This document shows positions 1 to 5,870 of a stretch of DNA of 5,870 bases, piece after piece; position 1 is the first letter of the stretch; every line of letters begins with the position of its first letter. Under the pieces are notes generated by a model that saw only the letters and a program-made list of their open reading frames with translations, was not told where the DNA came from and ran no database searches. Both the position numbers and the translations under genes were made by a program. This stretch comes from Acidobacteriota bacterium (GTDB taxonomy: Bacteria > Acidobacteriota > Terriglobia > Terriglobales > Acidobacteriaceae): positions 1 to 5,870 of the forward strand of contig JAJZAL010000303.1 of the NCBI GenBank assembly GCA_021799405.1, read 5' to 3'.

Positions 1-853
1 TCAGGCCGGCGAGCAGCATCAGGCCCGCCATGAATGCCCGCGCCGGTCCGCCGAGGAAGTCACCGACTAACCCCGGCCGAGCCAGAGTGAATTTCACGCC
101 TTCGTCATCTCTTGGGTAGGTCTTTGATAGCCACGTGCTAATGGCATTCAGGTCCGCTGTGGCTTGTGAGGGAGTCGCCCCCGGTTTGAGGCGGCCGATT
201 ACCCATCGCGAGTGACTGCCGCGACTTTTCAGCGGGTTGTAGCCATCCACTAAAGGCTCCTCAAGCATCGGAACCCAAAACGCCGGCGCAAACCACAGCT
301 CCGTGCCGCGAAATCCCTGTGGCGCCACGCCGATGATGGTGAGTGGGTGCTTGTTAATGTCGATCGTGCGGCCAACCACGCCCGGATCGCTGTGAAAATG
401 GCTGCGCCAGTAGGCATAGCTCAGTACAACGTAGGGCGCGCTGTTGATCCCTTTTTCGTCCGAAGCGTGGAAAAACCGGCCCAAATACGGCTGAATTCCC
501 AGCGCGTCAAAGTAGTTTCCGCTGGCCAGGTAGGGCCACGCAATCGATGGATTCCCTCCGGTATCCGCCCCCACCGGACCAGGGATCTGGAACGACACCA
601 GACTCTCGAAGGTTCGATTCCGGTCGCGCAGGTCAAGATAATCCGGGTAGGACTGCGACGGATACTGGAACCGCTGCACCATGTAGAGATTCTGCGCGCT
701 AGGCACGTTCACTGGGCGCAGCACCAGAGCATTCAAAACACTGAACACCACGGCGTTGGCGCCAATTCCCAAAGCCAGCGTCACAATCGCAGTGAGGGCA
801 AAGCCAGGCGATTTTCGCAATTGCCGGATCGCGAACTTCAGATCGCTGAACAT
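1..853 (-). CDS. MacB/FtsX-type ABC permease of the acidobacterial ADOP family (N-terminal part, runs off window)
   Basis: My own translation of the minus strand from the ATG at 853 stays open for 284 codons to the window edge, so the C-terminal part is missing. The protein opens with MFSDLKFAIRQLRKSPGF, followed by a hydrophobic segment (about residues 17-43, containing LALGIGANAVVFSVLNAL). This is the hallmark start of MacB-like and ADOP ('acidobacterial duplicated orphan permease') proteins. Residues about 47-265 form the extracytoplasmic MacB_PCD-like domain, with family-typical stretches such as YPDYLDLRDR, SGNYFDALGI, LSYAYWRSHF, VVGRTI and LTIIGVAPQGFRGTE. A second membrane segment begins at about residue 270 (AFMAGLMLLAGL). 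Family members are usually about 800 residues with two FtsX-like permease modules, and often lack an adjacent ATPase. Which substrate is moved, or whether it acts in mechanotransmission, cannot be read here. The start is fixed by AGGAGG seven nt upstream. Hand-sampled lines look less GC-rich than the neighbouring fadN-like gene. Family assignment is strong; function is unknown. Confidence 0.9.
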   Translation of the reverse strand, partial: MFSDLKFAIRQLRKSPGFALTAIVTLALGIGANAVVFSVLNALVLRPVNVPSAQNLYMVQRFQYPSQSYPDYLDLRDRNRTFESLVSFQIPGPVGADTGGNPSIAWPYLASGNYFDALGIQPYLGRFFHASDEKGINSAPYVVLSYAYWRSHFHSDPGVVGRTIDINKHPLTIIGVAPQGFRGTELWFAPAFWVPMLEEPLVDGYNPLKSRGSHSRWVIGRLKPGATPSQATADLNAISTWLSKTYPRDDEGVKFTLARPGLVGDFLGGPARAFMAGLMLLAGL

Positions 854-860
854 GCGTTGT

Positions 861-866
861 CCTCCT
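861..866 (-). promoter_or_regulatory. Shine-Dalgarno site of the permease gene
   Basis: The minus strand reads AGGAGG, a perfect anti-16S match, seven nt before the ATG at 853. It decides the start codon of the permease gene, whose 3' end lies outside the window. Confidence 0.85.
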
Positions 867-918
867 GTACGTAAGTCCTCTGCTACGGGTTCCTGCATCC
901 AAGGGGCCAAATAGGCAG

Positions 919-942
919 CTTGAAAACAAAAGCGTTATCAAG
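919..942. repeat. 24-bp imperfect palindrome upstream of the permease gene
   Basis: The plus strand reads CTTGA-a-AAC, a 6-nt spacer (aaaagc), then GTT-a-TCAAG: two 9-nt arms with a single A/A mismatch. It is centred about 77 nt upstream of the permease ATG, in an AT-richer part of the 153-nt intergenic gap. Such a dyad could be a transcription-factor operator or a weak 5'-UTR hairpin. I could not match it to a known operator consensus, and I could not place a convincing -35/-10 pair around it. Confidence 0.4.
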
Positions 943-982
943 GTGAGGCGAGAATACTCTGTCCGAAACTGGCGATGGTTGT

Positions 983-1002
983 CCGGTATTGAACAGTACC
1001 GG
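983..1002 (-). terminator. Weak hairpin just past the fadN-like stop codon
   Basis: CCGGTA and TACCGG form a perfect 6-bp stem around an 8-nt loop, starting four nt after the TAA stop of the fadN-like gene. No run of U follows on the minus-strand transcript, so it is not a classical intrinsic terminator. It may be a weak terminator, a 3'-end stabilising hairpin, an operator or chance. Confidence 0.3.
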
Positions 1003-1006
1003 CTTC

Positions 1007-3475
1007 TTAGTTCCGCAGCGGCTTACCGGTTTTGAGTGTATATGCGATGCGCTCCTGCGTCTTGCGCTCGCCGCAGAGCGACAGGAAGGCCTCGCGCTCC
1101 AGGTCGAGCAGATACTGTTCACTCACCGCGGTGCCTGGAGTCACGCGGCCGCCCGCCAGCACATACGCCGCCCAGCGCGCCACCTTCTGGTCGTGCTCTG
1201 TAGCGTAGCCGGCCTCGCCCATCAGGAAGATGCCGGTTTCCATCGCGGCCAGCGCCGCCGTGCCTGGAGCGGAAATCTGCGTGCGCGGCTGCGGCGGTGT
1301 ATAGCCCACGCCAGCGAGCGCAGCCGCCTGCGCCTTGGCATCGAGAAGCAGCCGCTCGCGGTTCATGGTGATGCGGTCGGCTGAGGCCAGCAGGCCCATC
1401 GAGCGGGCCTCCGCCGCCGAGGTGGAAACCTTGGCCAGAGCAATCAATTCGAGGGAACGCTTGAGGGCCGAAGCCAGTTCCGCCGACTGCGCAAAGCGGG
1501 AGGGCGGATCGCGCGGATCGGGTGGCGCCAGAGCGATGGCGGCATCCACGGCGCGCAGCAGCATCTCCTTGGTGCCGCCTCCGGCTGGAATGAGGCCGAC
1601 GCCCGTCTCGACCAGTCCGATGTAAGTCTCCGCATAGGGCTGGCGGCGCGTGGCGTGGAGGCATATCTCGGCGCCTCCGCCGAGTGTCAGGCCGAAGGGC
1701 GCCACTACGACCGGGCGCGGACAGAACTTGATGGACGCGGTCATCTGCTGGAAGGCATGAATGATCGCGGCAAGCTCCTCCCACTCGCCTTCCTGCGCGA
1801 TCAGCAGCATCTGCATCAGGTTGGCGCCGACGCTGAAGTTGTCGCGGTCGCCGGTGATGACGAAGCCGGCAAAGTCGCGCACCGCATCAGAGGATGGGCT
1901 GAGCACGCCGGAGATCAAACTCAGCACATCGCCGCCGATGGCGTTTTTGAGTGAGTGCAGCTCGATGCAGCCGATGCCGTCACCCAGATCGACCAGCGAA
2001 GCTCCAGTGTTGGAGCGGACGATGCCATGACTGCGGCGAAAAGCGGCAACGCGCGCGTGACCGGGAGCAGCCGGTACCGGCTCCAGTTTGCCGGTTTCAG
2101 GCTGGAAGCATTCGCGGCCATCGCCGGAGTACCAGGAGGAACGGCCGGCAGCCAGAAGCTCCTGCGCGCGCTGGCTGGCCGTCAGGCCAAGCGTCTTCAT
2201 GCGGGCCGCAGTGGACTCGACGCCAGCCGCGTCCCACATCTCGAATGGGCCAAGCTCCCAGTTAAAGCCGGCGCGCATGGCGGCGTCGATGGACGACGCG
2301 GCAGCAGCCACTTCGCCAATGCGGTCTGCCGCGTAGTTCCAGAGCGAAGACAGGAACGGCCACAGAAAGGCCGCTGCCCTATCCTTCCCCGGATCGTTGG
2401 CAAGCAGCAGGCGCAGCCGCTCGGTCACGGTCGAGGCATTCCTGGCCATCTCAAGAGCCGGAAGGGCCGGCTTTTTGACAGGACGATATTCGAACGAGTT
2501 GAGATCCAGAACCAGCCGCTCGTCCTTGCCGTCGGCGCCACGCATTTTCTTGAAGAAGCCCTGACCTGCCTTGTCGCCCAGCCAGCCGCGCTTCATAAGC
2601 TCGTCCAGAAGCGGCGAGAACTTGCCCTGGGGCACGCCCTGCGGGAAGTTCGCGGCTACGTGGGCCAGGACGTCGATACCGACCAGGTCTGCCAGGCGGA
2701 AGGTTCCGGTACGCGGCCACCCGAGGGCCGGGCCGGTCAAGGCGTCCACCTCCTCGATGCTTAAGCCCTGCTCCAGCATGAGGTTGGCTGCGGTAAACAT
2801 GACGGCGATGCCGATGCGGTTGGCGATGAAGTTGGGTGTGTCCCTGGCGAAAACGACCTGCTTGCCCAGGATGCGGTCGGCAAAGGCGGCGAAGGCAGCC
2901 ACCGCTCCGGGATCGGCCTCGCCGGTGGGAATCACCTCAACCAGCCGCATGTAGCGGGGCGGATTGAAGAAGTGTGTGCCGAAGAAGCGGCTGCGGCAAG
3001 CGCCGAGACGGGCGGCGATCTGCGCAATCGGCAGGCCGGAGGTGTTGGTGGTGAGCAGCGCGTGCGCTGCCAGATGCGGCTCAACCCGTGCCAGCAGGGC
3101 CGTCTTGATGGCGAGATTCTCGGCGACCGCTTCGATCACCCAGTCGCATCGAGACAGTTTCTGCAAATCGTCGTCGAAGGTGCCCGGGGTAACGAGCGCG
3201 GCCAGCGAAGGCTCGTAGAAAGCCGCCGGTCTGGCCTTCAGGAGCGCATCGAGCGCCGACTGTGCCAGAGTGCGTTCGCCTTTGTTCTTTGGCGGAAGGT
3301 CAAGCAGGAGAACGGGGATTCCTGCGTTCGCCAAATGAGCCGCGATGCGGGAGCCCATGGTGCCAGCGCCCAGCACGGCGGCGCGACGAACCAGAAGCGG
3401 CTGGGCGTCCAGGCTGAAAGCGGTGCTGGAAACAGGGCTGGCGGCGGGAGTTGGTGCCGGTGCGTGTGTGCTCAT
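1007..3475 (-). CDS. fadN: FadN-like bifunctional 3-hydroxyacyl-CoA dehydrogenase / enoyl-CoA hydratase
   Basis: An 822-residue cytoplasmic enzyme of fatty-acid beta-oxidation, predicted to hydrate 2-enoyl-CoA and oxidise 3-hydroxyacyl-CoA with NAD+. After a roughly 28-residue Ala/Pro/Ser-rich leader, a Rossmann domain starts with AVLGAGTMG (GxGxxG at 36-41). Dehydrogenase active-site residues are present: S146 (NTSG), H168 and E180 (GTHFFNPPRYMRLVEVIP) and N219 (DTPNFIANR). GWPRTGTFRLADLVG (252-266) lies in the first C-terminal helical domain, and a second such region spans roughly 365-480. A crotonase domain follows from about 490 to 720. It has the oxyanion loop NFSVGANL (546-553), GGGAE with Glu603, and GLVETGVGLIPAGGG with Glu623, so both catalytic acids are kept. 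Dehydrogenase-first order matches Bacillus FadN (about 790 residues) and is opposite to E. coli FadB. An ATG 21 codons upstream (3538) lies inside the predicted -10 box. The ATG at 3475 has GGAGGG five nt upstream and is preferred. No thiolase or acyl-CoA dehydrogenase gene is adjacent. Confidence 0.93.
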   Translation of the reverse strand: MSTHAPAPTPAASPVSSTAFSLDAQPLLVRRAAVLGAGTMGSRIAAHLANAGIPVLLLDLPPKNKGERTLAQSALDALLKARPAAFYEPSLAALVTPGTFDDDLQKLSRCDWVIEAVAENLAIKTALLARVEPHLAAHALLTTNTSGLPIAQIAARLGACRSRFFGTHFFNPPRYMRLVEVIPTGEADPGAVAAFAAFADRILGKQVVFARDTPNFIANRIGIAVMFTAANLMLEQGLSIEEVDALTGPALGWPRTGTFRLADLVGIDVLAHVAANFPQGVPQGKFSPLLDELMKRGWLGDKAGQGFFKKMRGADGKDERLVLDLNSFEYRPVKKPALPALEMARNASTVTERLRLLLANDPGKDRAAAFLWPFLSSLWNYAADRIGEVAAAASSIDAAMRAGFNWELGPFEMWDAAGVESTAARMKTLGLTASQRAQELLAAGRSSWYSGDGRECFQPETGKLEPVPAAPGHARVAAFRRSHGIVRSNTGASLVDLGDGIGCIELHSLKNAIGGDVLSLISGVLSPSSDAVRDFAGFVITGDRDNFSVGANLMQMLLIAQEGEWEELAAIIHAFQQMTASIKFCPRPVVVAPFGLTLGGGAEICLHATRRQPYAETYIGLVETGVGLIPAGGGTKEMLLRAVDAAIALAPPDPRDPPSRFAQSAELASALKRSLELIALAKVSTSAAEARSMGLLASADRITMNRERLLLDAKAQAAALAGVGYTPPQPRTQISAPGTAALAAMETGIFLMGEAGYATEHDQKVARWAAYVLAGGRVTPGTAVSEQYLLDLEREAFLSLCGERKTQERIAYTLKTGKPLRN

Positions 3476-3480
3476 GCTGG

Positions 3481-3486
3481 CCCTCC
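3481..3486 (-). promoter_or_regulatory. Shine-Dalgarno site of the fadN-like gene
   Basis: The minus strand reads GGAGGG, five nt before the ATG at 3475. It supports this start over the in-frame ATG at 3538, which has no comparable site and overlaps the predicted -10 element. Confidence 0.75.
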
Positions 3487-3533
3487 CTGCGGGGTTAGAG
3501 TAAGAAGCCTTTCGGCCACGCGCAAACGCTGGC

Positions 3534-3563
3534 AGCATACGAAAGGACGGGGGGCCAGGTCAA
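3534..3563 (-). promoter_or_regulatory. Candidate sigma70-type promoter of the fadN-like gene
   Basis: On the minus strand TTGACC (3558-3563; 5 of 6 matches to TTGACA) is followed by an 18-nt spacer and TATGCT (3534-3539; 4 of 6 matches to TATAAT). Transcription would begin near 3527, leaving a leader of roughly 50 nt before the ATG at 3475. It lies between the upstream gene's hairpin and the fadN-like Shine-Dalgarno, where an independent promoter would be expected. This is consensus matching by eye only. Confidence 0.5.
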
Positions 3564-3594
3564 GGCTGGAGCCGCCGGCATGATGGGCTGCGCC

Positions 3595-3623
3595 CCATCG
3601 GTCCGCTTGCGGCGGACCGATGG
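3595..3623 (-). terminator. Strong GC-rich hairpin after the beta-propeller gene, terminator-like
   Basis: CCATCGGTCCGC (3595-3606) pairs perfectly with GCGGACCGATGG (3612-3623), giving a 12-bp stem with a 5-nt loop. It begins three nt past the TAG stop (3627-3629) of the beta-propeller gene. No U-tract follows in the minus-strand transcript, so it could be a U-less terminator, a 3'-end stabiliser or a dispersed palindromic repeat. The left arm can also pair with GATGGG at 3582-3587, giving an alternative fold. Confidence 0.55.
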
Positions 3624-3626
3624 CGG

Positions 3627-4673
3627 CTAACGGCCGACCACGATGATGGTGAAGCTGTTGGGGACCGCGACAGGCCGGGGGCGCGGGTTCTGCGGCGTCG
3701 GCGCGGGGCGCGGGCCGAACTCGGCGGTCGCCAGGTAAATGCGGTCAGTGGATGGATCGTAGGCCATGGTGCGCGCTCCGCGCTGGGTGGGCAGGGTCTC
3801 AATCGTGGGATAGCCGGGAACCGCGGCATTCACGACTGAAAGAACTCCGCCGCCGCAGGAGGCGAAGGCCAGCTTATCTCTGGCGCTCCAGCGGGCGGCG
3901 TCGGGACCGTCGCCAATGGCGGGGTTAGCCAGCAGCTTGCCGGTCTTGGAGTCAATCACGGACATCTTTTGCCCATCGCAGACAGGAAAGAGGCGATGCC
4001 CCGCCTTATCCAGCGCCAGCCCGGAGGGTGAATCGCAGCCTGCCGGCCAGACGGCGGTGATCTTTTTCGCGCGGGCGTCGAGGCGGACGATCTCACTCTT
4101 GCTCTCGATGTTGTCGAAGACGTTGCCTCTTCCATCGACGGCGGGAAACTCCGGCTTGCCGGGCAGGGCAATGGTGGCAGCAACAGAGCGCGTGGCCGTG
4201 TCGATCACGGTAACATTCTGGCTGCGCCCGTTGAAGGCCCATACGGTCCGCGTGACCGGTTCAAAGATGATGCCGTCGGGATTCGAGCCGGCAGGAATGG
4301 TCGCCACGGCAGCCAGTGTAGCGCGGTCGAAGACAACCACGGCGTTGCCACCGCCATCGGAGATATAGCCGTACCTGCCCGCAGCGTCAAGCGCAATGCC
4401 ATGCGTGCCGTGCAGGCCCTTGATGGAGCCAGTAAGCTTACCAGTACGCAGATCGACGACGTCGACGCCGGGGCCATGTGCGATGTAGAGGCGATGCGCG
4501 GCAGGATCGGCGTGCAGGTAGTCCCAGCGGCCTTCGCCACCAATCTTCCATCGGTTGAGGATGTGGTAGGGCTGCTGCGCGGCAAGCAGGGTTGGAATGG
4601 CAATCAGGCTGGCAAAAAGAAATGCGGGCAGGAAAGCCCTCGCAATGAGACGAAAACGATACTGGTCGTGCAT
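3627..4673 (-). CDS. Secreted YncE-family YVTN beta-propeller protein
   Basis: A 348-residue exported protein of unknown specific function. Residues 1-32 look like a signal peptide: basic start (YRFRLIAR), hydrophobic core to about residue 30, and probable cleavage around LLAAQQ. The rest is a repetitive beta-propeller with YVTN/YncE-type blades, each pairing a short phrase such as VDVVDLRTGKL, VVVFDRATL, VTVIDTATRSV or MSVIDSKTGKL with loops of the GIALD/GLALD kind. These recur roughly every 40 residues (about 69, 112, 153, 194, 236 and 278). The C-terminus has a Pro/Arg-rich stretch (320-337) before a final strand, FTIIVVGR, which may close the propeller. Such propellers act as binding or scaffold modules; no catalytic motif is visible. 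Three cysteines (213, 232, 273) are scattered with no heme CXXCH motif. An in-frame TTG at 4685 is possible, but the ATG at 4673 has GGAG six nt upstream and is chosen. It starts 36 nt after the kinase stop, suggesting cotranscription. Confidence 0.87.
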   Translation of the reverse strand: MHDQYRFRLIARAFLPAFLFASLIAIPTLLAAQQPYHILNRWKIGGEGRWDYLHADPAAHRLYIAHGPGVDVVDLRTGKLTGSIKGLHGTHGIALDAAGRYGYISDGGGNAVVVFDRATLAAVATIPAGSNPDGIIFEPVTRTVWAFNGRSQNVTVIDTATRSVAATIALPGKPEFPAVDGRGNVFDNIESKSEIVRLDARAKKITAVWPAGCDSPSGLALDKAGHRLFPVCDGQKMSVIDSKTGKLLANPAIGDGPDAARWSARDKLAFASCGGGVLSVVNAAVPGYPTIETLPTQRGARTMAYDPSTDRIYLATAEFGPRPAPTPQNPRPRPVAVPNSFTIIVVGR

Positions 4674-4679
4674 CGGAGA

Positions 4680-4683
4680 CTCC
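4680..4683 (-). promoter_or_regulatory. Shine-Dalgarno site of the beta-propeller gene
   Basis: The minus strand reads GGAG six nt before the ATG at 4673. It overlaps the alternative TTG codon (4683-4685), which argues for the ATG as the true start. Confidence 0.6.
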
Positions 4684-4709
4684 AATACGAACTCGGTAAA
4701 CTGGAAGAT

Positions 4710-5870
4710 TCACCGGCGCAAGAAGTCTGCCACAGACTCATTAATTGAAGCTGAATGAGCAGGTGGACTCGCGGGCAATTCCGTAGCGAGCGGCAGGCGG
4801 ACGGCAACCGTGGTTCCCTGCCCCGGCTGACTGGTGAGCTGTATCGAGCCCGCGGCGCGCTCCACCACGGCCTTGCAGATGGCCAGACCCAGGCCGGCGC
4901 CGCCCGTGGAGCGGGCGCGCGACGGATCCCCGCGATAGAAACGGTCAAAGACGTGAGGCAGCGCCGCCGGATCGATGCCCTCTCCATGGTCTTCAATCAA
5001 AAGCTCTGCGGCCTTCTCGGCCGGATTTAGAACCAGACGAATCTGGACGATCGACTCAGGCGGGCTGTGCTGGATCGCGTTGAGCAGCAGATTGGAAACC
5101 AGCAACAGACAGTCTTCCGCGCCGAGAGCGACGCGGACGCCCGCAGCCTCAACATCCGGAGTCTCCATAGCTACGCGGACGCGGTGCAGCGCGGCGACAG
5201 TATCAAGATGCGCGGCAGCGTGGCGGAGACAGGAGACCAGGCCCGTAGCTTGCAGGGGCGCACCGCCTGCGGCAGAACCGTCCTCGACGCGCGCCAGGGT
5301 AAGCATCTTGGCCACCAGATCTTCGAGGCGCTGTGTGTCGGCAAGGCAGCGATCGATGCCGGCCTCATATTCGGCGGGGGTGCGCTTGTGCAGGCCAAGC
5401 AGTTGCAGCGACGACTTCACCACGGCAACCGCGGTCTTGAGTTCGTGAGCCGCATCTGAAACGAAGATGCGTTGTTGCGTGAAGGCGCGCTCCAGGCGCT
5501 GCAGGACACTTTCCATGGCGTGTGTAAGCGGGGCCAGTTCCGGGGTTTTGCGGGCACTGGCCGGAGGTGAAAACTGCCAGGAGTCCGCCGAGACATGCGC
5601 GGCCAGCGCGGCCAACTGGCGCAACGGCAGCAGGCCGCGATGCAGCAGCCATGCGATCAGCGGCCCCGTCACCGCAAGCAGCAGAAGGCTGCCCGCGGCA
5701 TAGAACTCGACGGCTCCGAAAATGGCATTCCAGACGTGCGCCGTAGGTGCGCCGTAGAGCACGACCACACGGCGCAGCTTTCCGCCGCCGGGCTCATCCG
5801 GGTCCACGATGCGCGAGCCGTGACGCAAAATTACGCGATAACGATGGCCATTCACATCCAGGTGCAAAAA
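4710..5870 (-). CDS. Two-component sensor histidine kinase (5' end outside window)
   Basis: An inner-membrane sensor kinase of the HisKA/HATPase_c (EnvZ/OmpR-partner-like) class. The frame is open to the window edge; the TTG at 5867 is most likely internal, so the first membrane segment and most of the sensor region are missing. Counting from the edge codon, about 386 residues are seen. They are the tail of an extracytoplasmic region (1-50), a membrane helix (about 56-76, GSLLLLAVTGPLIAWLL), and a HAMP-like linker. The H-box FVSDAAHELKTAVAVV follows, with phospho-acceptor His codon at 5445-5447. The ATP-binding domain has an N-box LLLNAIQHS (Asn codon 5079-5081), G1 EDHGEGID (Asp codon 4989-4991), an F-box VFDRFYRG, and G2 GGAGLGLAI (4878-4904). 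All catalytic motifs look intact. The proline usual after HEL(R/K)T is Ala here. A response-regulator gene is expected upstream, beyond the window; the signal sensed is unknown. A beta-propeller gene follows after 36 nt. Confidence 0.93.
   Translation of the reverse strand, partial: FLHLDVNGHRYRVILRHGSRIVDPDEPGGGKLRRVVVLYGAPTAHVWNAIFGAVEFYAAGSLLLLAVTGPLIAWLLHRGLLPLRQLAALAAHVSADSWQFSPPASARKTPELAPLTHAMESVLQRLERAFTQQRIFVSDAAHELKTAVAVVKSSLQLLGLHKRTPAEYEAGIDRCLADTQRLEDLVAKMLTLARVEDGSAAGGAPLQATGLVSCLRHAAAHLDTVAALHRVRVAMETPDVEAAGVRVALGAEDCLLLVSNLLLNAIQHSPPESIVQIRLVLNPAEKAAELLIEDHGEGIDPAALPHVFDRFYRGDPSRARSTGGAGLGLAICKAVVERAAGSIQLTSQPGQGTTVAVRLPLATELPASPPAHSASINESVADFLRR

Noticed and set aside
347..874. 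A 175-codon plus-strand open frame opposite the permease gene
   Set aside because: The minus strand encodes an unmistakable MacB/ADOP permease over the same bases, and the plus-strand translation resembles nothing.
943..980. Possible -10 element TATTCT (minus strand) for the permease gene
   Set aside because: No acceptable -35 hexamer lies 16-19 nt upstream of it, and TTGATA nearer the gene lacks a properly spaced -10, so no promoter was called.
1119..1784. A 221-codon minus-strand frame overlapping the fadN-like crotonase domain
   Set aside because: It is an out-of-frame shadow of the FadN-like reading frame. The in-frame translation carries all the catalytic motifs, so there is no sign of a frameshift.
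1955..2764. A 269-codon open frame on the plus strand inside the fadN-like gene
   Set aside because: It lies antisense to a gene with clear domains, its translation has no recognisable fold and is rich in Arg/Gly/Ala/Gln, and long shadow frames are expected in GC-rich DNA.
5865..5867. TTG at 5867 as the start of the histidine kinase
   Set aside because: The frame remains open to the window edge, no Shine-Dalgarno can be seen, and a membrane sensor kinase needs a first transmembrane segment that is absent from the visible part, so the codon is almost certainly internal.
1..5870. Search for CRISPR, tRNA/rRNA, insertion-sequence ends, toxin-antitoxin or defence genes
   Set aside because: No direct-repeat array, transposase motif, tRNA-like cloverleaf with anticodon arm, or small paired genes was seen. 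Non-coding space is limited to about 150, 150 and 36 nt gaps.

Overview
The window is GC-rich and densely coding, with four genes all on the minus strand. Read in the direction of transcription (right to left) they are: a sensor histidine kinase cut off at its 5' end by the window edge, a secreted YVTN/YncE-type beta-propeller protein, a fused 3-hydroxyacyl-CoA dehydrogenase/enoyl-CoA hydratase of the FadN type, and the N-terminal third of a large MacB/FtsX-type permease cut off at its 3' end by the window edge. The permease has the N-terminal signature and architecture of the acidobacterial 'ADOP' permeases. The kinase H-box variant and the style of the beta-propeller also fit Acidobacteriota (Terriglobia/Acidobacteriaceae-like). 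That assignment is an inference from recognised protein families, not from a marker gene.

Layout: 4710-5870 is the kinase, with its second transmembrane segment, HAMP-like linker, HisKA and HATPase domains. After 36 nt comes the beta-propeller gene (3627-4673), probably cotranscribed with the kinase. Its stop codon abuts a strong GC-rich hairpin (3595-3623). A sigma70-like promoter (3534-3563) and a good Shine-Dalgarno then lead into the FadN-like gene (1007-3475). A 153-nt gap with two small dyads (983-1002 and 919-942) precedes a second strong Shine-Dalgarno and the permease gene (1-853).

Functionally the window looks like three independent units. One is signal transduction plus a secreted propeller (a real link between the two is unproven). 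One is a fatty-acid beta-oxidation enzyme standing without its usual thiolase neighbour on the downstream side. One is a membrane permease of a family that is scattered and duplicated in these genomes. I see no transposase, CRISPR, RNA gene, toxin-antitoxin or defence system. No clear undescribed system is visible. The most interesting non-coding signal is the hairpin cluster at 3570-3628, which can fold in two mutually exclusive ways.
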